Positions 33,922 through 44,496 of a stretch of DNA of 64,000 nt are shown piece after piece. Origin of the DNA: Adineta vaga (taxonomy: Eukaryota; Rotifera). The stretch covers positions 15,810,001 to 15,874,000 of the forward strand of contig CP075494.1 of the NCBI GenBank assembly GCA_021613535.1, given 5' to 3'. The position numbers and the translations under genes were made by a program. Numbering within the stretch: the first letter of the stretch is position 1; every line of letters begins with the position of its first letter. The notes below the pieces were generated by a model. It ran no database searches. It saw only the letters and a program-made list of their open reading frames with translations, and was not told the DNA's origin.

Positions 33922-34370
33922 TTTATTAAATTTTAATAAATTTCGAAGATATTCTATTCCAATATATCCACTTGGATTACAGGAAACATAATACAGAATT
34001 AATTCGGTGAGTGATTGTACCTTTATATAATAAAATTAAATAAGTAAATCAAGATGAAATTCGAATTACTTACGAGACTATTTCGTAAAGCTTTAGTTAA
34101 ATAATAAACTCCACCAGCTCTAATTTCATTACTAAATAGATCCAATGTTTTAAGTCTTTTTGAAAAGATGTCGAGATTTATAACGAAAATCATATGAAGA
34201 GAAATATGATTACTGTTTTCTCTTGTAAGGCATCAGCAAGATAGTTTGAATATTTGAAATGATTTGAGAATATCAATATAACTGTGTTATGTCGTAGAGC
34301 TTCATTGATGATTTGAACTTCATTTTCGTTAATATCAGTGCCATGATCATTTTTGATTTCCAATGACACT
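33922..34370 (-). pseudogene. Leucine-rich-repeat gene fragment (NLRC3/RNH-like repeats)
   Basis: Three minus-strand pieces read as ribonuclease-inhibitor-type LRRs. About 34,230-34,370 reads INENEVQIINEALRHNTVIL. Then 34,074-34,165 reads RLKTLDLFSNEIRAGGVYYL plus TKALRNSL. An exon at 33,922-34,020 (99 bp, 33 codons, GTAAGT donor before it and TAAAG acceptor) reads SLTELILYYVSCNPSGYIGI plus EYLRNLLKFNK. The last two join in phase. The first joins poorly, there is no clear start, stop or effector domain, and surrounding sequence is not coding, so I take it as a decayed or truncated LRR gene. Confidence 0.5.
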
Positions 34371-34479
34371 TTAACCGCTGTACAATAACTACTTTTATTG
34401 TCATATGAAGATAATTGGATGAAAGTCTGTTTTGTAAGTTAGAGAAGAGAAATAAAATCTTATTGAAAGCGACGAACAC

Positions 34480-35310
34480 ATAATGTCTTCTTCACTAATT
34501 CATTATATAAACATTGTCCTCCAGTTGTTTTATATAGAAAAGATATAACGAGAAAAAAAAACCAACGATAAAGAAAACGGAAAAAAGAACTACGATAGTG
34601 TTATAGATGATGACAAAGATTTAGGTGCATTCTACTAAATCAATGATAAATAATTCACCATGGTAAACGAAAACTTTCATACTACTTGTTTTCCAATAGA
34701 TGTTACTTTACCTATAAAATCAAGGAAAATATTCCAAACTGAGATTACGGTCAATCCAGTAGATCCTTGTTGTTTTTATTCTGCAGATATATGCCTTGTG
34801 TGATTGAGTATCTAGTTTTCATATACTCCGTTCTGTTTTGTTCGGAATGAAGAAGTTAGAGAATGATAAATAAAACTCAATTTTTCCATTAAAACTTTTG
34901 GAAAATCAAAATATTGCATTGTTCTATGATAGATACTTCATCAAACGGTTTTTAATGACGAGTTTCTATAATTCCTTCTAGTTTGATTCTTCATTGATTT
35001 GAAAACTCAATGGAAAATACTGAAAAAGTTTGAAGCCCGATAAAATGAATGTCTGAATATTTAAGTTTAAAAAGAAAAGAGTTTTTCTTAACATTTCAAA
35101 AAAAGTTCTATTTTTATTGATGTTATTATCTTTCTTTTTGTGAAAATCAATTAAAATATATATTCTTCAATGTGAAAGTTTAATTATAGTTCAAGTAATG
35201 AAATAAAAGTATATTCTCATCGTATAAGAATGATGTTCTTTTCTATCTCTTTTGAAAAAGTTCATATTTTACTGTTTGACGTTTAGTGTATTGAGATAAA
35301 ACTGTGAAAC
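34480..35310. other. Intergenic, 0.8 kb, nothing recognised
   Basis: AT-rich flank between the LRR fragment and the PAN-like secreted protein gene. Confidence 0.5.
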
Positions 35311-36483
35311 ATGTCGATGATGGGCTTTAAAAAACTTTTTTATTTATTTTTATTTTTCTTTGTTAATCAAATCTCAATTAATTCACAAGAATCAATGCGA
35401 ACTATTCGTGCACGTCTTTACCATCAATCAATATATTCTCATTCATTTCATCGTCATTATCTTGGTAAATATCCAAGTAATTCCATGAAAAATTGTTTAT
35501 TTCAATGTCAAAATCATAATTATTGTCGTACAGCAACTTATCAATCAACTGAACAACAATGTTATTTATATGAAGAATATAGTTATGTTGGAACAATTGT
35601 ATCTTCATCAGATAATTCAATTGTAATTGCATTGCATCTTTGTCCGGACGATGAAATGAAACGAGAACCAGATTATTTATGTTTACCATCGAAAGGTCAA
35701 AGTATTCCAATGCAAACAGTTATGAATGGTCTTCAACTAGTTAAACAATATTTAAATATTAATACAGTTGGATTTGTTTTATCAGTAGACGAAGCATGGT
35801 TAGCGCCAGTTGGTGCATCATCAATAAATGTTTATTCTCTTAAAAATTATTCAATTATTCGATCAGTATCAACAAATAAAGCTTTTGGTTATTTTGATTT
35901 AGATTCTCAAATGAAACCAATTATTGCTAATGGTGGACAAGGTTTATATTTTCAATCATTAAATAAAACTCTTAATAATGGAATTGGATTTTGGACACCA
36001 TGTATTTCTGTTACAGGTTTTGTTATTGGAATAGTATATTCACCATCTAATTTACTCAATATATATAATCAAACAAGTGGAACTTATTTATATTCAATCA
36101 ATGGATCAATAAATACATTTAATTCTATTAGTTATCGGAAATATGCTTGTACTATTTATGATAATAATTTATATTTTGGAAGTAATAATTCAATTCAACA
36201 AGTTTCAATTGAACCATCAAATGGAATAAAAATAATTAAAACAATTTTAAATTTTACAAATACAAATCCAAGTTTTATAACAAGTGATGCATCAAAACGA
36301 CTTTATTCATCCTGTAGTGATTGTTTATCATTTAATAAAACATTTATTCTAACAACAAATGGAACAATACTTGCACAATGGCCACAAAAACTTGCATTTA
36401 CACAAGGAAAAGCATCAAAATCAAAATTTTATTTTGTGACATCAACGGACACAAATATTCTTTCATTTTACGAATATTCATAA
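35311..36483 (+). CDS. Secreted protein with PAN/apple-like N-terminus
   Basis: A single exon of 390 residues. The start ATG is followed by a signal peptide (FKKLFYLFLFFFVNQISINS). Residues 30-110 look like a PAN/apple module: NCLFQCQNHNYCRTATYQST then QQCYLYEEY and a closing LHLC. The remaining 270 residues are beta-rich with repeated short strands (VNVYSLKNYSIIRSV, LYFQSLNK, IYSPSNLLNIYN, LYFGSNNSIQQVS, RLYSSCSDCLSF). This suggests a propeller-like fold reading out as successive blades, though I cannot name it. Many N-glycosylation sites fit an extracellular protein. It ends shortly after LSFYEYS. Confidence 0.65.
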   Translation: MSMMGFKKLFYLFLFFFVNQISINSQESMRTIRARLYHQSIYSHSFHRHYLGKYPSNSMKNCLFQCQNHNYCRTATYQSTEQQCYLYEEYSYVGTIVSSSDNSIVIALHLCPDDEMKREPDYLCLPSKGQSIPMQTVMNGLQLVKQYLNINTVGFVLSVDEAWLAPVGASSINVYSLKNYSIIRSVSTNKAFGYFDLDSQMKPIIANGGQGLYFQSLNKTLNNGIGFWTPCISVTGFVIGIVYSPSNLLNIYNQTSGTYLYSINGSINTFNSISYRKYACTIYDNNLYFGSNNSIQQVSIEPSNGIKIIKTILNFTNTNPSFITSDASKRLYSSCSDCLSFNKTFILTTNGTILAQWPQKLAFTQGKASKSKFYFVTSTDTNILSFYEYS

Positions 36484-36868
36484 ACTTCATCGTTTTTATT
36501 TTCTCAATATCAATTCCGAAATAAGTCTAACAAAAAATTCATGCAATGGTTATTTTACTCGTTCGCATTCTTCTACAAGAGAGATCATGATTCACCGCAT
36601 GTCTCTTTCCAACGGTAAAACGGCAGTTCACCAAACAAAAACAAACAAAATGTTAAGAAAATGAAAAAATGTCATTTCAGTACTTTTAGTTTTTCTTTAT
36701 ATCGAACAAAAATAATTGTTAATATTTTCAATAAAATATCGATTATCCAAACATGACTTTTTTGTTCTAATACGAGTTTCATTTGAAAGAATTACGACGA
36801 AAAAAACACACCGTTTGATGTTTCTTTTCATAAAATGTGAGTCAAAGGTTTATTTTTGTTTTTCTCTT

Positions 36869-36880
36869 TATATATAAAAA
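36869..36880 (+). promoter_or_regulatory. TATA box
   Basis: TATATATAAAAA lies about 90 bp upstream of the ATG at 36,971, a suitable distance for a start site near 36,900-36,910 and a short leader. Confidence 0.5.
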
Positions 36881-36970
36881 CGACATTCGTTCTTTTCCTC
36901 TCTCATTTTACCTCTCGTACTTCAAGTATAAAGCTCAGTTGCGTATTTTTGTCAGGAAAAGAAAAACAAA

Positions 36971-37438
36971 ATGGCGAAAGAATTTCTTTTATATTTTCTA
37001 TTTTTTGTTACTTTAACATTGATCAATGGAAAATGTTTATCGAAACAAATCTTATCAATATCAAGTGGAACATCATTTGGAATGTGTTTTGGTTATTGTC
37101 GTCAATCGATTTCTATTAAATCAAATCCAAAATATGAATTAATTACTTTGAAAGAACCGAATTATCCTCAAGCTACATTTCCAATTGAAGAAAAACAATA
37201 TTCTTATACAGAAAACGAATGGAAACAATTGATTAGTCTTGTTGATATTGAAAGTTATGAACAATTAGATGAAAGAATTGGATGTCCAGATTGTGCCGAT
37301 GGTGGTGCTGAATGGATTGAAATTCAATGGGGAACGAAAACGAAACGAGTTACTTTTGAAAATGGACAATTAATCAAAGGTTTTGAAGGTTTTATTAATG
37401 AATTAAGAAATCTTCGAAATAAATTTATTCGAAATTAA
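36971..37438 (+). CDS. Small secreted protein with FGxCxGYC and GCPDCADGGAEW motifs
   Basis: 155 residues in a single exon. A signal peptide (FLLYFLFFVTLTLINGKC) precedes a compact domain. Its conserved-looking parts are SSGTSFGMCFGYCRQSISI near the start of the mature protein, a Tyr/Glu-rich middle (EEKQYSYTENEWKQLISLVD), RIGCPDCADGGAEWIEIQWG, and KRVTFENGQLIKGFEG near the C-terminus. The two Cys pairs could form disulfides or bind a metal. The GCPDCADGGAEW block looks like a true family signature, but I cannot give a function. A TATA box lies 90 bp upstream. Confidence 0.65.
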   Translation: MAKEFLLYFLFFVTLTLINGKCLSKQILSISSGTSFGMCFGYCRQSISIKSNPKYELITLKEPNYPQATFPIEEKQYSYTENEWKQLISLVDIESYEQLDERIGCPDCADGGAEWIEIQWGTKTKRVTFENGQLIKGFEGFINELRNLRNKFIRN

Positions 37439-37460
37439 TAAATTATTTCATATTATTTAT

Positions 37461-37496
37461 GATAAAATCCATAATCATATGTATTTGTTGTATAAG
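37461..37496 (-). pseudogene. Trace of a third ADP-ribosylglycohydrolase 3' end
   Basis: 36 bp here match 38,940-38,975, the C-terminal coding end of the neighbouring ADP-ribosylglycohydrolase, at 33 positions. On the minus strand it reads YTTNTYDYGFYHK then stop, against YTTNAYHYGFYRNNSKLN in the intact gene. Upstream of it (37,497 onward) the homology is lost. Confidence 0.5.
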
Positions 37497-38366
37497 AGTG
37501 AAGGTTTCAGATGAAACAAACCGTGTACCTATACTTTCAAGATCTGTGGGATATAGGACACCATTCACATGTCAATAAATCTCTGAATTTTTCGTCAGAA
37601 AGATGTTTCATATAATTTAGAAGATATATTTTGTTTCAACTCGTCGACTTCGATACAAGAAGCTATGAAATTGTTTTAGAAAAATTTTCGAATTTTTTCA
37701 GTATAATTATCTTTATGAAAAACTTTGAATGATAATACGATTGACTAAATAATTGTTTTCTGGGAAATTCTATCGTCAACATGCGTTACATACTTCAATA
37801 TAAAATGAATGAAAAACATCTTCACTTAATGCGATGATAACCGATACAATAGCATTCTGAATCTTTCGATTCTATACGTCATCTATCGATTTCTTCAGAT
37901 GGTTAAATAGCACGCCAATAAGTTGTCAAATTGTTTTTGGCATTTTGATCTACTCAATTATTTCTCTTCGTTTAATTATTCAATGATGGTACGTCATATA
38001 GTTTCAATCTTCTTTACCAGCATCAAACGATGTTATTCATTATCATCAAAACGCAATAATAATCCAATAAATTCATGTAAGACATTTTTCATTTTTTTTC
38101 GAGAATATGTCATTGTTTATTTGTTTCTCACAGACTTTGATCGATGCTGGAGCAAATCGAGTCAGAAGGACCCGTAAGTTAAATGAAAATCTATTTTATC
38201 ATTAACCTTAACTAATCTTTTCTCTATCCTCTTTAGATTGATCATGCTTGTTTAGAATCAATAGAACTCGATTGGTCATCTTTACCAGACGAAGATTTTA
38301 GCCATTTAAATTCGCTCACCAATATCGAAAAGCCGCAAGAATATTCAACAAAATCAATAAAAAGTC
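37497..38366. other. Mostly noncoding; doubtful small exons
   Basis: It contains the GTGGGATATAGGACACCATT copy (37,546-37,566). At 37,984-38,173 there are exon-like pieces (MVRHIVSIFFTSIKRCYSLS, then a 40-bp segment with good splice sites), and at 38,237-38,380 an open stretch IDHACLESIELDWSSLPDED. The pieces cannot be joined in a consistent phase, so they are either a broken small gene or chance. Confidence 0.3.
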
Positions 38367-38699
38367 ATGAATCATCTAAGTAGATTATTTTTCTATCTTC
38401 TAATTCCAATCGCTGTTCTTTCATCGTCCTTTCATAATCGCTTAAATCGTGCTCGTATATTAGTTGTACCATTGTCATCCGTCATCGATAACACTGCACT
38501 TCATCGAATGGTTATTACTGCAAATGATACTCGTCATAGTCAAATAATTAAAATTGAATCAGATTTATTATTCGATTATACAACGATGGTAAGTCCAAAA
38601 TATCTCAAACAAACACAAGATGGTCTTCAACACGATGTATTCAAACAGGTATTAATCTGGTGGCATCATTATGTAAAATCGATCGTGTCAGACGTTTGA
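38367..38699 (+). CDS. Possible small secreted protein
   Basis: 110 residues starting MNHLSRLFFYLLIPIAVLSS, a good signal peptide, followed by basic and then mixed sequence (ARILVVPLSSVIDNTALHRM, FDYTTMVSPKYLKQTQDGLQ) ending VKSIVSDV. No cysteines and no family recognised. Its start overlaps the doubtful exons upstream, so it may be a downstream exon of that locus. Confidence 0.35.
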   Translation: MNHLSRLFFYLLIPIAVLSSSFHNRLNRARILVVPLSSVIDNTALHRMVITANDTRHSQIIKIESDLLFDYTTMVSPKYLKQTQDGLQHDVFKQVLIWWHHYVKSIVSDV

Positions 38700-38916
38700 T
38701 TTTATTGTCTATAGGAACTTTGTTGAAAAAAAAACATTATGTAAAAAAATAAAATAATACATTCTTTCGTCAAATTACTAGAGAGCTTTATGATATTTAT
38801 TTTAATATCTTCTCATTTCAAAGAATCGGACTAGGAAATCAATATATTACAAGAATTCATGAAAAAAAAACTAATTCTATAATATTTGAAATTCTTATGT
38901 ACAGAAAGAACTTTCT

Positions 38917-40299
38917 TTAGTTCAATTTGGAATTATTACGATAAAATCCATAATGATATGCATTTGTTGTGTAAGGATCTTCTTCATCAAAATTAGTACT
39001 ATGAAAATGAATATCATCAATATCATTATTTGAAGTGATTCTCGGTGAATCTAATGAAGTAGATTGAGTATACATTGGTTTAGATTTAGATTCATCTGTA
39101 GAATTTTGTGTAGTTGTTGAATATTGATGATCGATTTTCGATATGATTTTTTCGTCAATTGGAAATTTGATTTTTGTATAATAATCTAATTGACGTTGTG
39201 TACCTTGAAAATGTAACCATTCACCCATTGTAACAATTAAATCACGAGCATAAAGTTTCTCCATCCATTCTTTCGGAATCTTATTATAACCATAAAAAGC
39301 ACCAGCTAATTGTCCATAAATAGCTGCTGTTGTATCAGTATCATCTCCAAGATTAACAGCAGCACAAGCACCTTTTTCAAATGAATCACCATCTGACCAA
39401 AAAGCCCAAAGTGCAGCTTCAAGTGCATTAATAATATATCCTTTTCCACGAATTCCATCATCATATCCACCTGGTTTTTTAAATGAACCTTGAATAATTG
39501 TATGAATATCTTCATGTAAGATTTCTTCACCAAACCATTCTTTATGTTTAACATAAAAATCTTTATCAAATAAATCTTCTTTTGTTGAACCTTGAAGTGT
39601 AGCAATGATTAATGCAGCATAATATCGACATGCATCAACAGCTTTTTTATGTGGATGAGTTAATAATGCACTTCGTCCAGCATATTCAATTGCAATAGAA
39701 GGAGATTGAAAATAAAATAACGGAACAGGTGCAAGACGCATTAATGCACCATTACCTGCTGAATCTGGTTCACCACAATTAAGATTAAAATCTTTCGTTC
39801 GTTCAACAGAATCTAATGTTAACGTATCTGTTTCATATTCATTTCTACAACGATAAGAAATTTTAAGAATTTGTTGACGTAATGAAAATTCTTTCAATGC
39901 TTGTCGAGTTGCTTGTCCAATATCAAAACAATGTCCTGTTGATGATAAATATCCATATTTATGCCACCATTTATAACGAACCATTTGATTATATGGATTA
40001 AAACCATTTTCAACAATTAATGATGATGCAAGACATAATGCCATTGATGTATCATCAGTCCATTGACCAGCCTCAAGACCCCATGTACCTCCACCTTCCA
40101 TTGATTTAACTGGATTAGCAACTAAATATTGTTGTGGACGAAATTCTACACTTGCGCCAAGAGCATCACCAATAGCAAGACCAATTAGTGAACCAATTAT
40201 TCGATTACAAACATCATCTTTTTCATGATAATCAGGAATTTTTCTAAGTTTTATTTGATCTGGAAGAATTTTTTCAGTTGGAAGTGGAAATTGTATCAT
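38917..40299 (-). CDS. ADP-ribosylglycohydrolase (DraG/ARH type), intronless copy
   Basis: 460 residues in a single exon. The family removes ADP-ribose from proteins or from other ADP-ribosylated targets using two metal ions. Metal-binding motifs are in place: GLAIGDALGASVEF (about residues 40-53), GQWTDDTSMALCLA (about 78-91) and NLGDDTDTTAAIYGQLAGAF (about 318-337), with SAGNGALMRLAPVPLFY in the middle. GYLSSTGHCFDIG and IRGKGYIINALEAALWAFW are shared almost word for word with the next gene. A Ser/Thr-rich tail of about 80 residues ends HYGFYRNNSKLN. The lack of introns and the DraG-like motifs fit a gene of microbial origin, but that is inference. It lies about 200 bp downstream of its paralogue, on the same strand. 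Confidence 0.85.
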   Translation of the reverse strand: MIQFPLPTEKILPDQIKLRKIPDYHEKDDVCNRIIGSLIGLAIGDALGASVEFRPQQYLVANPVKSMEGGGTWGLEAGQWTDDTSMALCLASSLIVENGFNPYNQMVRYKWWHKYGYLSSTGHCFDIGQATRQALKEFSLRQQILKISYRCRNEYETDTLTLDSVERTKDFNLNCGEPDSAGNGALMRLAPVPLFYFQSPSIAIEYAGRSALLTHPHKKAVDACRYYAALIIATLQGSTKEDLFDKDFYVKHKEWFGEEILHEDIHTIIQGSFKKPGGYDDGIRGKGYIINALEAALWAFWSDGDSFEKGACAAVNLGDDTDTTAAIYGQLAGAFYGYNKIPKEWMEKLYARDLIVTMGEWLHFQGTQRQLDYYTKIKFPIDEKIISKIDHQYSTTTQNSTDESKSKPMYTQSTSLDSPRITSNNDIDDIHFHSTNFDEEDPYTTNAYHYGFYRNNSKLN

Positions 40300-40500
40300 T
40301 CTATATAGATAAATATAATCTAAAAAAGAATATTTAAATTGAATTCTTTTATTTTCATCCTTTTGATATTTACATAGTAGAATAAGAAAAAGAATTTAGA
40401 AAAAAAAGAACGTTATTTTTTATTAATATTATTATTAATTTTGATATAATAAGAATGAAATCTATGTAGAAAACCTTTTCGATGCTATGTCAAATTGTAT

Positions 40501-42399
40501 TTATTTATGTGATCGTGCAGAATTTATACGTCCATGTTCCCATTGATCTCCTTCGTATGCTATCCATTTACTTATGTTTTCCAAATATTTACGTGCACAA
40601 ACTTGTTTGATCCATTCTTTCGGTAATTCTTTAAATCCATAATAAGCACCAGCTAGTTGACCGTAAATAGCTGCTGTTGTATCAGTATCATCACCAAGAT
40701 TAACAGCAGCACAAGCTCCTTTTTCAAATGAACCACCATCAGACCAAAAAGCCCAAAGAGCAGCTTCAAGAGCTTTAACAATATAACCTTTTCCAGCAAT
40801 ACCACCTTCGTGTCCTTCTTTATTCTTAAAGGATCCTTCAGCAATACTTTGAATATCTTCATGTAATGATTCCTCACCAAACCAGTGTCTATGTGCGGAA
40901 TAAAAGTTTCTAGCAAGTATTTGATCTTTAGTAAATCCATGGAGAGCAGCAACAATCAATGCACCATAATATCGACATGCATCATAAGCTTTTTTGTCAC
41001 CGTGAGTTATTTCACCACTTCGACCAGAAAATTCAACAGCAGCATATTTATTTCGAAAGAAGAATAAAGGTACAGGTGTGAGACGCATTAGAGCACCATT
41101 TCCAGCAACACCTTCTTCGCTACAATCAATATCAAAGTCACCAATAAGATCCATATCTGAAAGTTGATCTATTTCGTCTTCTGGAAGGTTATGTTTATTT
41201 GCAAACTTCTTTTGACGTTCTTCGAATACATGTATCGATTGGCTTGTTGCAGCACCAATATCGAAACAATGTCCAGTCGATGACATATATCCATTTCTAA
41301 ACCACCATTTATATCGAACGAGTTGATCATAGGGAATAAAATCTCTTCGAGCTACTAATGAATTAGCTAAACAAAGACCCATTGATGTATCATCAGTAAA
41401 CTAAATAGAAAATTTATATAATTAATAAAGAAATTGTACGAAAACAAATCAAATAATTCTACCTGTCCAATCTCGAGACCCCAAGTTCCTCCTCCTTCGA
41501 ATTTTGTGACTTTATGACTTTGCATATATTCATATGGACGAAATTCAACATGTGCACCAAGAGCATCACCTAATGCCATACCGAATATCGAACCTTGAAT
41601 TTTATCTAATATCTTTTCATCGATTTCACCCGGTGGATCTTCTACTTCGTTTTGGATTTCTTCAGGCGTTTTGCTCATATCTATTTTTCCTTCTTTCAAA
41701 TGTAAATCGAGCCATTTCTTATCTAAATAATTCCATAAACGTATTTTAATCTTCTGTTTTTAATAATAGTTTGTTTTTTTTTCAAAATATTCAATATAAA
41801 AATGATGAAAATTTTCAAACCTGAACGAAATGTACAAGATGGATGAGGAATCTTGGATTTTGTTTCTTTGGATATTTTCTCGTCAGCTTTTGATTCATGA
41901 GGAATATTTTCTCGTTTTCTTCTATCTTGATCTAAAAACAAATTTGAAAACTTGATTTATTCTATACGAAAAAATAAAAAACAACTTTACTATGTGATGA
42001 TGAATCTGATAAATGTTGAGAATTATCTAAATTTTGATTATTAGTATGATCAATATCATGTTTATCATGAAAATGATTGGATATATGTTCATGTGATAAT
42101 GTATACGAATGATTATCTAATGGTCCATCATTACTTGGTTGATTAATATGAGATAAAGAATCATTCATTGATGGTTGATCTTCATCTTCTGAATGAGAAT
42201 CATGTCGAGATTCATTTTTATGTTGATTAGGAGAATTTCTTGAAGAATCATTGTGATTATTATGTAAAGAAATTGGAAAATGATCTTCTTCATTGTTTTT
42301 TGAAGCACTAGATAAACGTGATTTTGGTAGATTGAATTTATCTTCAGAATGAGACGATAAATTACTCTGAGATCTTTCATCATTGTTTTTATTCGACAT
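40501..42399 (-). CDS. ADP-ribosylglycohydrolase with His/Ser-rich disordered N-terminus
   Basis: Four exons, 41991-42399, 41821-41931, 41463-41722 and 40501-41400, with introns of 59, 98 and 62 bp; 559 residues. The first 170 residues are low-complexity and rich in Ser, His, Asn and Asp (HSEDKFNLPKSRLSS, NNHNDSSRNSPNQHKNE, HISNHFHDKHDIDH). The enzyme domain then has GMALGDALGAHVEF, FTDDTSMGLCLA (joined across the last intron), GVAGNGALMRLTPVPLFFF and NLGDDTDTTAAIYGQLAGAY. It is a close paralogue of the intronless gene next to it. All introns lie at or before the TDDT motif. The N-terminal extension may localise the enzyme or bind metal. Confidence 0.85.
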
Positions 42400-43560
42400 A
42401 ATTTTATCGTTTATCGAAAAAAAATCTAAATAATATAAAATATATTTGTAAGAGAAATAAATAAATGATTTTAGCCTGTTTTTTTTTCTTCTTTTGCTGT
42501 TTGTTCTATGTGTAGTCAAGCATTTTTGTTGTCACCGTATCGGTTATTACAAATTTTCTTTTTTCTTTCTTTATCCGCGAGAGGTTGCTAACAACAATTA
42601 CTGACAAACATTTTCTCATAGGAAGAAAAAGAAACGAGACACCGAAGACATAAAAATATTATAATCTAGAAAAACGTGGTTTAGAACATGGTTTTTTTTA
42701 AAAGACAAATCCTATTTTTATACGTTTTCTTACAGGCTTTTTTTTTCTCTTTTCAGAGAAAATCAAAGGTATCCTTTCCTATTTTACTTCGATCGTAAGA
42801 TCAAACAAAGAAATTTTGATGAAAATAACAAATACTACGTTACTATAAACATTCTTTTTTTAACAAAGTCTCTTTGAAAGATTAAAATTTAGTTCATGTA
42901 TTATCTTTCTCTAACGAAAATCTATTGATAATTAAATAAACGATAAAATGTGATCAGAAAACACCGATGTAAAGAATAGTGAGATGATACTAAAGCCATG
43001 GACATATTAAAAGATCCGAGTCATTTATTCTATTATTTCACATACAGATTTTAAAGGGGGTCTTCTATTATCTCATTAAAAAAATCATACTTTCATGTGT
43101 GTATAGTAATGAAAATCATGGTTATCGCATTTATTATGCAGAAAATGTTTCACTCATGTTGCCGTTCATTCTAGTATGATACAGTCCTGATAAAAATTTT
43201 AGTCCTATTGGCCGTGCTGTACCAAATTTACAACTGATCCATAGGTCATTTTGAGCCTTCAGGAAAACTGCTAAAACTCGAACGCGTCATAAGATACAGG
43301 GCTCCAATTAGTCTTTAGTTAAACCTTGTGTTAAGACGCAGCAAACTAATGTGAACGTCAGAAACAAGAAAAATAATCGTAAGAGCATATCGCTATAAAC
43401 GTCATAAGTACGTAGAAAAGATAAAGTAAGGGGGGCGGAGCTGGGTCTTCTAATATGTTTATGGCTTTATAACAGAGATGTACAGTGAGGTACTATCAAT
43501 AACTTTTATTTATTGAACTCTTTGAAATTATAATGAAAAATCGCAGTCAAAAGATTTTAT
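42400..43560. other. Intergenic, 1.15 kb, possible transposon-end trace
   Basis: No gene. About 43,180-43,440 is less AT-rich than its surroundings; TACAGTCCTGATAAAAATTT at 43,182-43,201 looks like a Tc1/mariner-type terminal repeat but no partner end was found. Confidence 0.4.
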
Positions 43561-44496
43561 TTAGTTTGTATATTGTAATGTTATTGTTGTTGTATGAATT
43601 CGATTCTTTTTTGGCCATATTTCAGGTAAACAAGCAAAACATACATATGGTATTAAAAGTTGAACAAGATATGGTGTATAATATAAATAATAATAAGTTA
43701 TTTCATCAAGAAATGTTGGTAGAAAATAAATTCTTATAAGTGATACAAAAGCTAATGGAAACCAAAATACTAAATAGAGTATTGAAATAACTGTTAATTG
43801 AATTGTTAATTTTCTTGTTGATCGCCAATTTATTGTTCGTTTCATTTTTTTTGTTTGAACTAAAACACGAATTAATAAGCTTAAACTTAATAATGGAATT
43901 ATTATTGATGGTATTAACATATTTGTTATCCAATCAAATGTTGATAACCATTTCGTATTATTGTAACAAATTGAACCACATAAATTTGAAGAATAATCAA
44001 AATTATTTTCACATTGATAAAATATTATACATGAAAAATAAAATATTGGAATATAAATAAAGCAAAACATCAATGGAATATAATGATATTTCAATTTTCC
44101 ATTTTTTGTTTGAAATAAATTTGAATGAAATATGAGAATATGTCTTTCAATTGATGTCCATGTCATTAATATTAAATTTAATGTTTGAAATGTAAAATTA
44201 TACCAAATCCAAAATAAACAAAAACTTGATTTCATTATTCTAACATAACCGAAATGAAGATAATCAAGTGTAATTGGTAAATCAATTGTTGTTTCAAAAA
44301 ATGAAATAATTATTAATCCAACAATTGAATGATTATTTAAATGATTACGAAAATGTTGATTAGATAGAAAATGATAGATTATATAAGAAGAAATGAATAT
44401 TGATGGAACTTCTAATATGGAAAATAAACATAATTTTATATAACGATAAAGTTCAAGTTCAGAAGAAAGTATTTCTTCCGTTGCTGTTTGATTCAT
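43561..44496 (-). CDS. Rhodopsin-like GPCR (orphan, rotifer type)
   Basis: A single exon of 311 residues. An N-glycosylated N-terminus (MNQTATEEIL) and seven hydrophobic segments are visible. Helix 2 reads NNHSIVGLIIISFFETTIDL. Helix 3 ends TLNLILMTWTSIERHILIFH, where ERH replaces DRY. Loop 2 has cysteines that could pair with the one before helix 3 (SSFCLFWIWY). The third loop is short and basic (VQTKKMKRTINWRSTRKLT), leading into helix 6 (ILYLVFWFPLAFVSLIRIYF). Helix 7 ends LLIPYVCFACLPEI. The ligand is unknown. It is a distant relative of the other two receptors in this window, not a tandem copy. Confidence 0.75.
   Translation of the reverse strand: MNQTATEEILSSELELYRYIKLCLFSILEVPSIFISSYIIYHFLSNQHFRNHLNNHSIVGLIIISFFETTIDLPITLDYLHFGYVRIMKSSFCLFWIWYNFTFQTLNLILMTWTSIERHILIFHSNLFQTKNGKLKYHYIPLMFCFIYIPIFYFSCIIFYQCENNFDYSSNLCGSICYNNTKWLSTFDWITNMLIPSIIIPLLSLSLLIRVLVQTKKMKRTINWRSTRKLTIQLTVISILYLVFWFPLAFVSLIRIYFLPTFLDEITYYYLYYTPYLVQLLIPYVCFACLPEIWPKKNRIHTTTITLQYTN

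Noticed and set aside
35402-35710. 102-codon minus-strand frame
   Set aside because: It lies wholly inside the PAN-like secreted protein gene on the other strand, which has a signal peptide and coherent cysteine pattern.
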